From: Streptococcus sp. | Lineage (GTDB): Bacteria > Bacillota > Bacilli > Lactobacillales > Aerococcaceae | DNA: 19,806 bases | NCBI GenBank assembly: GCA_015264885.1 | Contig: JABZYY010000014.1 | Location: forward strand, 1-19,806 | Direction of reading: 5' to 3' | Shown: piece after piece, positions 1-7,141 of the stretch | How positions within the stretch are numbered: position 1 is the first letter of the stretch | Layout of the letters: every line of letters begins with the position of its first letter | Position numbers and translations under genes: made by a program | Notes under the pieces: model-generated | Told to the model about the DNA's origin: nothing | Database searches by the model: none | What the model saw: the letters and a program-made list of their open reading frames with translations, nothing else

Positions 1-114
1 AAAGTAGCAGTAATGGGAATTAGGATCAAAGGTGAATTAACAGGAGTTAGGAATTTATTCCTTACTCCTGTTTTGAACTTTGAAGGCGAGAGACTCCAGG
101 CTCGAGCCGGTCCC
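1..114 (-). repeat. Foldback repeat, copy A (partial)
   Basis: This is a left-truncated copy of the repeat that recurs complete at 150-410 and 13887-14144. Bases 23-94 are identical to 226-297 (72 bp, offset 203). Read on the minus strand it contains the two core blocks ACCGGCTCGAGCC (99-111) and GTCTCTCGCCTTCAAAG (78-94), and an inner hairpin at 39-72 whose arms pair except for one T-T mismatch. The left side (3-17, around GTAGCAGTAATGGG) matches copy B. The right outer arm is missing: after the GGTCCC at 109-114 the sequence becomes pyrimidine-rich and no longer complements the left arm. No protein-coding potential is seen. The repeat relationship is direct observation; calling it a mobile-element remnant is inference. 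Confidence 0.85.
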
Positions 115-149
115 TTTTATCCTCCTCCATCTTCCTTCCCTTTTCCTTT
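115..149. other. Pyrimidine-rich spacer between repeat copies
   Basis: This short C/T-rich stretch separates copy A from copy B. It holds no gene, hairpin or promoter that I can see. It sits where the right arm of copy A would be expected, so it may be the scar of arm loss or of the insertion of copy B. Confidence 0.4.
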
Positions 150-410
150 GCATAACACAATATTTAAAAGCACTGTGATTACGTAGAAGATTTGTCGAGT
201 TCTTATAGTAGCAGTAATGGGAAAAGGATCAAAGGTGAATTAACAGGAGTTAGGAATTTATTCCTTACTCCTGTTTTGAACTTTGAAGGCGAGAGACCTT
301 GGCTCGAGCCGGTCCCTCATTACAGCTACTATAAAACGAACCCACAAGTCGACTTCGTAATCACAAACCTTTGGTTTGCATATTTTTATTTTTAAATATT
401 GTGTTTATGC
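150..410 (-). repeat. Foldback repeat, copy B (complete, 261 bp)
   Basis: This is a complete imperfect inverted repeat. The ends GCATAACACAATATTTAAA (from 150) and TTTAAATATTGTGTTTATGC (to 410) pair with a single bulged base. Further in, the arms pair again around TGTGATTACG (174-183) and TATAGTAGCAGTAATG (205-220). The centre holds the conserved blocks ACCGGCTCGAGCC (301-313, minus strand) and GTCTCTCGCCTTCAAAG (281-297, minus strand) plus an inner hairpin at 242-275. Compared with copy C, the core is conserved and total length is nearly equal (261 versus 258), but the outer arms are unrelated. It lies just beyond the terminator of the galacto-N-biose operon. The plus-strand open frame at 192-395 is a by-product of this repeat, not a gene. 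Confidence 0.88.
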
Positions 411-412
411 AC

Positions 413-450
413 AAAAGAACAGGGGCTTGTTGTTAAACAAGCCCCTGTTC
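413..450 (-). terminator. Terminator of the galacto-N-biose operon
   Basis: A perfect 15-bp stem (417-431 with 436-450, arm GAACAGGGGCTTGTT) closes a 4-base loop and is followed on the minus strand by TTTTG. It lies 14 bp past the stop codon of the 60-aa membrane protein gene. The T-run is short, but the stem is long and GC-rich. Confidence 0.85.
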
Positions 451-464
451 CTAGTTAAGTTTTA

Positions 465-647
465 TTAACGCTTCATCGATTTAGAGTACGGACGATTGTA
501 ATCCCATAGCAAGAGAAGTAATCCAGCTAAGCCAACAAGCATTGTTGCAACGCCTTCTTTGCCAATCATCTGATGCCCCAAAATAACTACATATAAGAAT
601 ACCAACATCAATACGACGCGGATCCAAATTTTCACTTTAGGATTCAT
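465..647 (-). CDS. 60-aa membrane protein (DUF6903-like), last gene of the GH112 operon
   Basis: This is a small two-helix membrane protein: residues about 8-26 and 32-48 are hydrophobic, followed by a basic tail ending SKSMKR. I start it at the ATG at 647 because GGGAGAAG lies 5 bases upstream, and because this ATG overlaps the phosphorylase stop as ATGA, a translational-coupling arrangement. The in-frame ATG at 662 would place the start inside the ribosome binding site. The WDYNRPYSK ending resembles small proteins I recall as DUF6903, often seen beside GH112 phosphorylases; this family name is from memory. The function is unknown. Coupling suggests a role tied to uptake or phosphorolysis of the disaccharide, perhaps at the membrane. 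Confidence 0.8.
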   Translation of the reverse strand: MNPKVKIWIRVVLMLVFLYVVILGHQMIGKEGVATMLVGLAGLLLLLWDYNRPYSKSMKR

Positions 648-2884
648 GATATCTTCTCCCATCTAATTTCGCTTGGCTCAAGTTCCACAGTTCTTGATAC
701 ACCTGCTCCATCATAAACGAGTGTTGATTGCAATTCGTTCGTATTATTCACGATTGCATACACTCCTTTTTCAGGATAAGCATGTACTTCCACTAATGGA
801 TTGCTTGCATACCATTTTGTTAATTCACTTTCTTTATTCGCTGCGTAGAATAACGCACGCATTAATAATCTTGTATTTTCTGGTGTGTATGGAAGTCCTG
901 CAATGTAAACCCCACGACCTTTTCCGTATGGGTTAGCCGCAAGATGGATTTCCCCGAATTCTTTTCCTTCGGCATTGGCTGGAAGAACGATTCCTTCTTC
1001 GACGCCACCTGCGCTTACTTTCGGATTGCTAAATTCAAGTACTTCTGTGGCACTCGTTAAGCCATACACGTTTTTAATATTTTCCCCAAAGTCAATCTTA
1101 TGAACATCTTCAATATCTTCGATAATAAAGTGTTCTTTCAATTCTTTAGTAAAGTATTTATCTGTTGAAAGGCTATATCCCATTTCTCTTTCAACACCCA
1201 AAATATCTCCAAGTTGGAAGAATCTTCCTTGATGATGAACGGCTGTTGGTTCGCCAACTCCGACAAAACCGCCGCCATTATACACGAATTCACGAATACG
1301 TGTAATTAATGTTTCATTCTTCCAAACCTCTCCACCGCTAAATGAAGTACCGGCATCCCCCGCGTTGATGATGACATCGACACCTTCTGGAACTCCATCA
1401 TTAATAATATCGTCAAAGCTGATAAAGCTTACATCCACACTAGCACCACTTAAGGCTTCCATAATTCCAAGGTAAGAATAGATTTGTTTGTATGGAAGTT
1501 CATGGGCAACCATGTGTGCTTGCCAAGTTCTTAAACGCCCCCATGCATTTAAGATGGCTACTTTCAAACCAGTATATGGTTTTGTATGTTTTACGATATC
1601 GTAGATTTCTCTAAATTCATCTGTTACATGTTCAATGTAGTCGACAAATTTAGGGAATTTGTATGCAAGACTTAAATAACCACCATAACCGATACGGTCT
1701 ACAGGGTTACGCATGATGGCACGTCTTGCTGATAACCAGTTTTTATTAGCTTCAATCGTAGGATCATTTCCTTCACGGAATACATCTGGGAAGAAGTATG
1801 GTAAGAATCTTCCTTCTGTATATTTTACGTGTGGAATATCTGAAATCATACGAAGTGTTGCTCCGCCACCGACAGAACCCACGACTGCATCTAATCCGAT
1901 TTGTTCGAAGTATGGTCCATATGGTTCTGTACCAATCCAGTTATCTCCTAAGAACATCATAGCTTCTTTACCAGCGTCGTGTACTTCGTCGACTAATTTC
2001 TTCGCTTCTCTTGCAACGAATGCTTGAATGAAGTCGATATAGTCTAAGTACGCTTTACTTGGTGTGCGGAATGTTGAGTTATAGTACCCTTCATCCACGA
2101 TGTCTTCTGCTCTTAAGCGATAGCCTTTTTCCTTAGCAAAAGCTTCAAGTGCAGCGACTGAAACGCTGGCACCATATCCGAACCAGTCCACAAATTTTTC
2201 TTTTCCTAAGTTGTTGAAAATTAATGTGAAATGATAGAAGAACGTTGTAAAACGAACTACATCAGTATCCGGATTGTCTTTTAACCATTGTTTTAAATAA
2301 GAGTGCATGAATTGATTTGAATGAGGTCCACGTACATCAAATGGAATATCGTGAGGAACATCGCCCCAGTTATTCGTAATATGATTGTACATTTGAGTTG
2401 GATCCCAAATCGCATACACTAGAAACGACACTGTATACTCATGGAAAGGACGAGTGCCTTCAATGGTAATCGTGTTGTTTTCTTCATGGACATTCCATTT
2501 CTCAACCGGAACTACTTCTCCAGTGGTACGGTCGATGACTTCCCAATATCGTTTTGGATCATGTACATAGTCTGGTTGCACTTGGTCTTCGAAGTACCCT
2601 TCCATAAATGGAATCGTTAGCGTATCTTCGGTTGCTAACCAGAATTTTGACATGACGAAGATTTGTTGGCACTCTTCCATATGATCTTTGATGAAATCAT
2701 TATGGTTACGTGCTACAAAGTAGGTTGTATAGATTTTTGCATCTAATTGTTTGGTTGCTTCATCGAGTTTCGTTCCATCGCTATCACGAATTGCATCTGC
2801 ACCCCAACGGTCGAGCAATTCTTTAGTCTGTTCAAGAAAATTCGATTCACTTGGTAGGGTTAAACGCCCTTTTGTTTTACCCAT
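644..2884 (-). CDS. gnpA: GH112 1,3-beta-galactosyl-N-acetylhexosamine phosphorylase
   Basis: This cytosolic enzyme phosphorolyses galacto-N-biose (Gal-beta-1,3-GalNAc) and/or lacto-N-biose (Gal-beta-1,3-GlcNAc) to galactose 1-phosphate plus the free N-acetylhexosamine, and so conserves energy. The 746-aa length is normal for GH112. Strong family signatures are present: DPTQMYNHITNNWG (161-174), MMFLGDNWIGTEPYG (309-323) and VVGSVGGG near 335-342, then a flavodoxin-like middle region and a C-terminal beta domain. Asp314 in LGDNW aligns with the general acid reported as Asp313 in the Bifidobacterium enzyme. There is no signal peptide. The start at 2884 is supported by AGGAGGAAAG just upstream. 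It follows the permease genes by about 23 bp and overlaps the next gene by 4 bp. Preference between the two disaccharides cannot be decided by eye. The identification itself is secure. Confidence 0.96.
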   Translation of the reverse strand: MGKTKGRLTLPSESNFLEQTKELLDRWGADAIRDSDGTKLDEATKQLDAKIYTTYFVARNHNDFIKDHMEECQQIFVMSKFWLATEDTLTIPFMEGYFEDQVQPDYVHDPKRYWEVIDRTTGEVVPVEKWNVHEENNTITIEGTRPFHEYTVSFLVYAIWDPTQMYNHITNNWGDVPHDIPFDVRGPHSNQFMHSYLKQWLKDNPDTDVVRFTTFFYHFTLIFNNLGKEKFVDWFGYGASVSVAALEAFAKEKGYRLRAEDIVDEGYYNSTFRTPSKAYLDYIDFIQAFVAREAKKLVDEVHDAGKEAMMFLGDNWIGTEPYGPYFEQIGLDAVVGSVGGGATLRMISDIPHVKYTEGRFLPYFFPDVFREGNDPTIEANKNWLSARRAIMRNPVDRIGYGGYLSLAYKFPKFVDYIEHVTDEFREIYDIVKHTKPYTGLKVAILNAWGRLRTWQAHMVAHELPYKQIYSYLGIMEALSGASVDVSFISFDDIINDGVPEGVDVIINAGDAGTSFSGGEVWKNETLITRIREFVYNGGGFVGVGEPTAVHHQGRFFQLGDILGVEREMGYSLSTDKYFTKELKEHFIIEDIEDVHKIDFGENIKNVYGLTSATEVLEFSNPKVSAGGVEEGIVLPANAEGKEFGEIHLAANPYGKGRGVYIAGLPYTPENTRLLMRALFYAANKESELTKWYASNPLVEVHAYPEKGVYAIVNNTNELQSTLVYDGAGVSRTVELEPSEIRWEKIS

Positions 2885-2907
2885 TTTCTTTCCTCCTGCG
2901 ATGACGA

Positions 2908-3786
2908 TTACTCTTTAGAGCCGCCTAGTGTCATCCCTTGTGTTAGTTTATTTTGAACAAGAATGTATAGAATTAATGTTGGTAACATTACTAATACCAT
3001 CCCTGCGTATAATTGTCCGTATTCAGCTGCCCCACGTTGCGCTTGAATTAAGTTTTTCAACCCTACTGGTAAAGTTTGGTTTTTACCTGGCATTAATGTA
3101 AGAGCGATAATGTATTCATTCCAGAATGAGAGGAAGTTGAATAAGATTACTGTGATAATACTTGGTCTTGCCATTGGTGTCATTACGCGGATCATTGTTG
3201 TGAAATATCCTGCACCGTCGATAGATGCTGCTTCTTCAAACGTTGTTGGCAATGTCTTGAAGAAGTTTGATAATAAATAAATCGTAAATGGTAATGATGT
3301 CGCTGCATACACAACCGCTAAGACGAAAATGTTGTTCAAGAAGAATCCGTTAATGCCGAATCCTTTTAGTCCTTTATCCCAGTCGAGTAACATTAAGAAG
3401 ATTGGTACAACGATATAGTTTACGTTGATAAATAATCCACCTTTTAGTAAAGAGTTAATGAAACGACTTCCTGGGAATTTATAACGTGCCAAAACATAAG
3501 AAGAAGGAATGGCTACAACTACAAGGATTGTTAAAGCAAGTGCTGTAACAATCACTGAGTTCAACATGTAGTCACCCATTTTTGCTTTATTCCAAGCATC
3601 CACAAAGTTTTGGATGTAGAATCCTTCTGGCATTGTCCATGGAGATCCGTAGAACTCTCTATTCTCTTTAACAGAAGCTAAGAAGACCCAGCCCACTGGT
3701 ACAATAATACTAATCGCTAATGTAATCAGCGCTACGTATATAAAAGCTTTATACAGCTTTTCGAATGAACGAGTATTTCCTTTCAT
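2908..3786 (-). CDS. CUT1 sugar ABC transporter permease 2 (MalG/AraQ-like)
   Basis: This is a cytoplasmic-membrane permease subunit of 292 aa with six predicted helices, the first at about residues 15-36. The ATPase-docking EAA loop reads EEAASIDGAGYFTTMIRVMTP (starting near 184), typical of CUT1 second permeases. It pairs with the adjacent permease (3798-4682) and the lipoprotein at 4793-6145 to import an oligosaccharide, very probably galacto-N-biose/lacto-N-biose given the phosphorylase next door. The start at 3786 has GAGGGGAG upstream, only 11 bp past the previous stop. The substrate is inferred from context; the family is clear. Confidence 0.93.
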   Translation of the reverse strand: MKGNTRSFEKLYKAFIYVALITLAISIIVPVGWVFLASVKENREFYGSPWTMPEGFYIQNFVDAWNKAKMGDYMLNSVIVTALALTILVVVAIPSSYVLARYKFPGSRFINSLLKGGLFINVNYIVVPIFLMLLDWDKGLKGFGINGFFLNNIFVLAVVYAATSLPFTIYLLSNFFKTLPTTFEEAASIDGAGYFTTMIRVMTPMARPSIITVILFNFLSFWNEYIIALTLMPGKNQTLPVGLKNLIQAQRGAAEYGQLYAGMVLVMLPTLILYILVQNKLTQGMTLGGSKE

Positions 3787-3797
3787 GATCTCCCCTC

Positions 3798-4682
3798 CTA
3801 GTATTCAAGAATATCGCGTTTCGTAATATGACTTACGATACCTGATAATCCGAATGAGAATATAAAGATAACTACACCGATTGCCATACCGTATCCGTAT
3901 GAAGAGTTTGTATAAGCTTGTTTGAACATGTAGCTTAAGAACACTTCAGTTGATCCGTCTGGTCCACCGTCTGTCAAGATTTGTACAAGTAAGAAACTTA
4001 AGTTAATCGTACTGATAATGAAGAATGTTAATGTTGTACGAATACTATTCCAAATCAATGGTAATGTAACGTTAAAGAATTTACCGATTTTTCCAGCTCC
4101 ATCAAGGTCAGCTGCTTCATACAAGCTTGCTGGAATATTCGCCATCCCTGCCATATACATAACCATGTAGTACCCAATCGCTTGCCAAATTAACGCGAAT
4201 GCGAGTGAGTAAATAACAATACTTTGATCACCAAGCCATAATTTATTCCATGCTTCTGGTAATACAGCATTTAAAAGTCCAGCTTTTGGATCATAAATTG
4301 CTGAGAAAATACCTGCAATAACTACGATTGATAAAATATTAGGGATGTAGAAAATAATTCTGAAGAAGTTGTTTCCGCGAATCTTTTCTGTTGAAAGGAT
4401 TGCCGCGAAAAGAACTGCCAATACTACTGTAAAGAGTGTTACCACTACGATTAGTAAGATTGTGTTCTGAATCGTTCTAAAGAAATTTTCATCTTGCCAT
4501 AAGATTTTAAAGTTATCTAATCCAACAAATTGTTGATTGTTTGAGAATCCGCCCCATTTGAACATAGACATGCGGAATACTTCAATTGTTGGGTAAATTA
4601 GAAACGTAAAGAATAAAATTAGTGCAGGTAATAGACACACGAGAATAAATAAATTTTTCTCTCTTTTTCTACGATTTTTCAT
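3798..4682 (-). CDS. CUT1 sugar ABC transporter permease 1 (MalF/UgpA-like)
   Basis: This 294-aa inner-membrane permease has six predicted helices and a short basic N-terminus (MKNRRKREK). The EAA loop starts near residue 189 and reads EAADLDGAGKIGKFFNVTLP, the docking site for the ATPase. It is transcribed with permease 2 and is separated from the upstream binding-protein gene by 110 bp containing a large hairpin, which probably lowers its expression relative to the binding protein. No ATPase gene lies in the operon. The substrate is inferred from the GH112 gene as a beta-1,3-galactosyl N-acetylhexosamine. Confidence 0.93.
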   Translation of the reverse strand: MKNRRKREKNLFILVCLLPALILFFTFLIYPTIEVFRMSMFKWGGFSNNQQFVGLDNFKILWQDENFFRTIQNTILLIVVVTLFTVVLAVLFAAILSTEKIRGNNFFRIIFYIPNILSIVVIAGIFSAIYDPKAGLLNAVLPEAWNKLWLGDQSIVIYSLAFALIWQAIGYYMVMYMAGMANIPASLYEAADLDGAGKIGKFFNVTLPLIWNSIRTTLTFFIISTINLSFLLVQILTDGGPDGSTEVFLSYMFKQAYTNSSYGYGMAIGVVIFIFSFGLSGIVSHITKRDILEY

Positions 4683-4711
4683 CGTTCTGCCCTCTTTCGA
4701 CCTTTTTTAGA

Positions 4712-4769
4712 TAAAATGAGAGTGGGCGGAAGGAATTTTCATCCTCGAAAATTGCTTCGCATCCCACTC
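4712..4769 (-). terminator. Hairpin between binding-protein and permease genes (partial terminator or mRNA stabiliser)
   Basis: GAGTGGG (4720-4726) pairs with CCCACTC (4763-4769). Inside it GAATTTTC-type arms pair again around a 6-base loop, giving a long two-part stem. On the minus strand it is followed by TCATTTTAT, a weak T-rich tract. Such a hairpin directly after the binding-protein gene is a known way for ABC operons to make more binding protein than membrane subunits. Attenuation versus 3'-end protection cannot be told apart here. Confidence 0.65.
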
Positions 4770-4792
4770 CTATTTAATTCATTCTATTTGAA

Positions 4793-6145
4793 TTATTCAA
4801 CTGCTGCTTTTAGTTTTTGGCTAACTTCTTCTACAGATTTTTGCCATTCAGCAACTGTTTTTTGACCAGATGCTACAGAGTCGATTTGACCATATAATGT
4901 GTCTTTCATGCTTACGCCTTCAACAGGTTTAGTAGCTACGAAGTTACCATTGATTACGCCATCAACTTCATCTACAACTTTGTATAATGATTTCAATTCA
5001 TCAGGTAACTTAGCTGTTACACCTTTAATTGGTTGAGCTGCGTTGTATTTAGCAAAGATTTCTGCTGCTTTGTCAGAGTATAAGAATGATAAGAATTCTT
5101 TAGCTGCTTCTTGGTTCTTAGATTCTTTTGGAACCCAGATGTGTTCGAAGAATGAGTAAACATAACGTTTGCCACCTTTTTCGATTGCTGGTGCAGCTGT
5201 CATAGACCATTTGAATCCTTCTGCTCGAGGTGCTTTAGCCATTTCCCCAACTACCCAAGTACCGTTTGGCATGAATAAAGCTTTGTTGTCTAAGATTAAT
5301 TGTTGGTTCTTAGTGAAGCTTTGTGGGTTTGCGTTTGCTACTGTTGAAGGTTCAACGTTTTGTAAGAATGTTCCTAATGCTTCAAAAGCTTTAGTTGCGC
5401 CTTCAGAAGTGAATGCTCCTGTGTCATATTTCATTGCTTTGTTGAATAAATCAACACCACCAGCGTTTGCTAATAATGCTGGGAAGAAGCTATCTAAGTA
5501 TCCAGATACTGGATAAGTGAATAATGAAATGCCATCTTTCTTAGCTTTTTCAGCTAATTCTTTCATACCAGGCATATCTTTTGGAACTTCCCAACCTTTA
5601 GATTTGAATAACGCTTCGTTGTAGAATAATCCTGTTGGAGCGTAGAACATTGGTGCTAAGTAGTGTTTTCCGTCTCCGTAAGGGTCAGTTACTGTTGTTC
5701 CTAATACGTTGTTTAATAATTTTTCAGAAACTTTTTTGTCTTCGCCGTAAACTTTCATATCGAATAATCCAGTTAAGTCAGCTAAAGCTTTTTCTTTAAT
5801 TAATGTTTCTGGTAAAGCTTTTTTACGTCCTAAAGCTAACATTACGATATCTGGGTAATCGCCAGCTTTCATTTGAGGCGTAATTTTATCTTCGATTTCC
5901 TTATCTTGAGTCAATTCCACTTTAACGTTTGGATTTGCCTCTTCATAAGCTTTGATGATTGCTGGCCACATTTCTGCGCCGTAACCACTTTCTAAGGCAG
6001 CTAATTTAAGAGTAACTTTCTCTTTAGAAGCTCCTTGTTGAGTAGTTGAATCTGTCTTACTAGTGCTGTTGCTATTATTTCCGCAAGCTGCTAAAGATAC
6101 AGCTGCTAATAATGCTGCGCTTGATAGTAATACTTTCTTTTTCAT
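4793..6145 (-). CDS. Lipoprotein sugar-binding protein of the CUT1 ABC transporter
   Basis: This is an extracytoplasmic solute-binding protein family 1 member of 450 aa. It has a lipoprotein signal peptide: MKKK, a hydrophobic core, then lipobox SLAAC with Cys21 as the lipidated residue. A Ser/Thr/Asn/Gln-rich linker follows before the folded domain (about residue 45 onward). Typical features include the PDIVMLALGR segment (about 98-107) and the later GTWVVGEMAKAP segment. It captures the substrate outside the membrane for the two permeases encoded downstream. GGGGGAG lies just upstream of the ATG at 6145. As first gene of the operon it directly follows the regulated promoter. The ligand is inferred to be galacto-N-biose/lacto-N-biose or a related host glycan piece. 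Confidence 0.93.
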   Translation of the reverse strand: MKKKVLLSSAALLAAVSLAACGNNSNSTSKTDSTTQQGASKEKVTLKLAALESGYGAEMWPAIIKAYEEANPNVKVELTQDKEIEDKITPQMKAGDYPDIVMLALGRKKALPETLIKEKALADLTGLFDMKVYGEDKKVSEKLLNNVLGTTVTDPYGDGKHYLAPMFYAPTGLFYNEALFKSKGWEVPKDMPGMKELAEKAKKDGISLFTYPVSGYLDSFFPALLANAGGVDLFNKAMKYDTGAFTSEGATKAFEALGTFLQNVEPSTVANANPQSFTKNQQLILDNKALFMPNGTWVVGEMAKAPRAEGFKWSMTAAPAIEKGGKRYVYSFFEHIWVPKESKNQEAAKEFLSFLYSDKAAEIFAKYNAAQPIKGVTAKLPDELKSLYKVVDEVDGVINGNFVATKPVEGVSMKDTLYGQIDSVASGQKTVAEWQKSVEEVSQKLKAAVE

Positions 6146-6185
6146 GTTGTCTCCCCCTAGTTCTATTACTTTTTAAGACACTTTT

Positions 6186-6214
6186 AGTTTACAACGAAAA
6201 AACCGCTTTCACAA
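6186..6214 (-). promoter_or_regulatory. Promoter of the galacto-N-biose operon
   Basis: On the minus strand, TTGTGA (6209-6214) and TAAACT (6186-6191) are separated by 17 bp, about 40 bp upstream of the binding-protein start. The -35 is a partial match, consistent with a promoter that needs an activator. Confidence 0.6.
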
Positions 6215-6216
6215 TA

Positions 6217-6247
6217 ACTATTTTGCTTTTGACTTGTACTATTTTGC
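6217..6247 (-). promoter_or_regulatory. Direct repeat, candidate activator site (two GCAAAATAGT boxes, 21 bp apart)
   Basis: GCAAAATAGT occurs twice on the minus strand, at 6217-6226 and 6238-6247, a 21-bp period equal to two helical turns. The promoter-proximal box ends 2 bp upstream of the -35 element. This is the arrangement used by AraC/XylS-type activators. No such regulator is encoded in the window, so the binding protein is unknown. Confidence 0.55.
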
Positions 6248-6252
6248 TCTCT

Positions 6253-6267
6253 TTGGAAACGGTATCA
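6253..6267. promoter_or_regulatory. cre site (CcpA catabolite control)
   Basis: TTGGAAACGGTATCA matches the published consensus WTGNAANCGNWNNCA at every defined position. It lies upstream of the direct repeat and the promoter of the glycan operon, so CcpA-HPr(Ser-P) control by preferred sugars is expected. A weaker cre-like sequence (TGAAAGCGGTTTTT) overlaps the -35 and spacer region. Confidence 0.7.
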
Positions 6268-6292
6268 TCTTTCATTATTTTAATAAAGCGCT

Positions 6293-6334
6293 AAAAAACC
6301 TATCTACAAAAGGATTTCTCGTGTAGATAGGTTT
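6293..6334 (-). terminator. Terminator of the M20/oxidoreductase operon
   Basis: A 13-bp perfect stem (6296-6308 with 6322-6334, arm AAACCTATCTACA) with a 13-base loop is followed on the minus strand by a run of Ts. It lies 14 bp after the YczE-like gene. Confidence 0.88.
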
Positions 6335-6347
6335 CATTTTGTTTATT

Positions 6348-6956
6348 TTATTTAATTGGTAAAAATTTCTTCAAAATCACCATTGTTTGATCCATAATGA
6401 CTCCACTGATGATTAAAGAGACAACCGGACCAATCGTTGGCCATTGTCCCAAAATGGCAGCGGTGATGACACAGCTTGCATCGATGAAAAACTTATTTTT
6501 AGGGATGGATGTTTTGAATTTTTCATGTAAGGCTAGCGTTGCGGCAATATACGGCCCAACTCCAAGTTCTGCTAAAGCATACACTGCACACCCCATAGCA
6601 ATTAAGGCAATCCCTACAACCATGGCCACTACTTTTACGGTTATATCCATTTCGGAAAGAGCTCTAAAATCGAACAGTTCAATAAAGAAGCTTTGTAAGA
6701 ACATCCCTACAACTGTTCCAAATCCAATATATCTCCAGTTGATACTTAGCGTAATGGCAAGAAATACAAGGGAAACGATAATATTACTTGTTCCCATATC
6801 TACACCAAATGTGCGATTTAACCCTTCCCACACAAGAACGACAACGTCCGCTCCTAATGTACTCGAACCTGCCATCTTCGCGCCAAGTCCGATTAAGAAA
6901 CAGGCGATGACGAGTAACACGAGTCGCAGTCCTAAATAATCTTTTTTCAATCTCAT
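6348..6956 (-). CDS. YczE/YitT-type integral membrane protein
   Basis: This is a multi-helix membrane protein of about 200 aa, mostly hydrophobic. A first helix (about 11-25) is followed by the SSTLGADVVVLVWEGL segment typical of the YczE/YyaS/YitT group (recalled as DUF6198), and a second half repeats the pattern (ELGVGPYIAATLALHEKF). The biochemical role of the family is not established. Start choice is open: the ATG at 6956 lies only 1 base after AAGGAG, too close for a normal site, whereas a TTG at 6950 lies 7 bases after the same AAGGAG and would give a protein 2 residues shorter. The ribosome binding site overlaps the stop codon of the 59-aa gene upstream. It is the last gene of a four-gene operon. 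Family confident, function unknown. Confidence 0.85.
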   Translation of the reverse strand: MRLKKDYLGLRLVLLVIACFLIGLGAKMAGSSTLGADVVVLVWEGLNRTFGVDMGTSNIIVSLVFLAITLSINWRYIGFGTVVGMFLQSFFIELFDFRALSEMDITVKVVAMVVGIALIAMGCAVYALAELGVGPYIAATLALHEKFKTSIPKNKFFIDASCVITAAILGQWPTIGPVVSLIISGVIMDQTMVILKKFLPIK

Positions 6957-6961
6957 TCTCC

Positions 6962-7141
6962 TTATTTGGCCCAGTTTTCAGGACTCCACATACGCCCATC
7001 CAACTCACCATGTGCTTGTTCAATTCGTTTTGCTTGTTCTAAAAGAAGATTTTTTGCAGCCACAAGCAATGCGCGTTCTTTATACTCTTTTGATTCAATA
7101 ATCCACGCATCGAGTAGCCTGATTTTCTCAATAATCTCCAT
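6962..7141 (-). CDS. Small uncharacterised protein, 59 aa
   Basis: This gene was missed by a 60-aa length cut-off. It has an ATG at 7141, a strong GGGAGGAG 7 bases upstream, 59 codons and a TAA. The start overlaps the last 14 bases of the oxidoreductase gene, and its own stop overlaps the ribosome binding site of the next gene, so all four genes are packed as one operon. The protein starts MEIIEKIRLL, is rich in charged and Leu/Ala residues (probably helical, about residues 1-45), and ends MWSPENWAK. It has no signal peptide, membrane segment or Cys pair. I do not recognise the family. Confidence 0.8.
   Translation of the reverse strand: MEIIEKIRLLDAWIIESKEYKERALLVAAKNLLLEQAKRIEQAHGELDGRMWSPENWAK

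Noticed and set aside
1..320. Possible CRISPR array from the two identical 72-bp blocks
   Set aside because: There are only two copies, the spacing is about 130 bp, there are no short regular spacers and no cas genes; the blocks belong to a foldback repeat.
192..395. Plus-strand open frame of 67 codons
   Set aside because: It lies wholly inside repeat copy B, crosses its hairpin and has no ribosome binding site; it is a by-product of the repeat.
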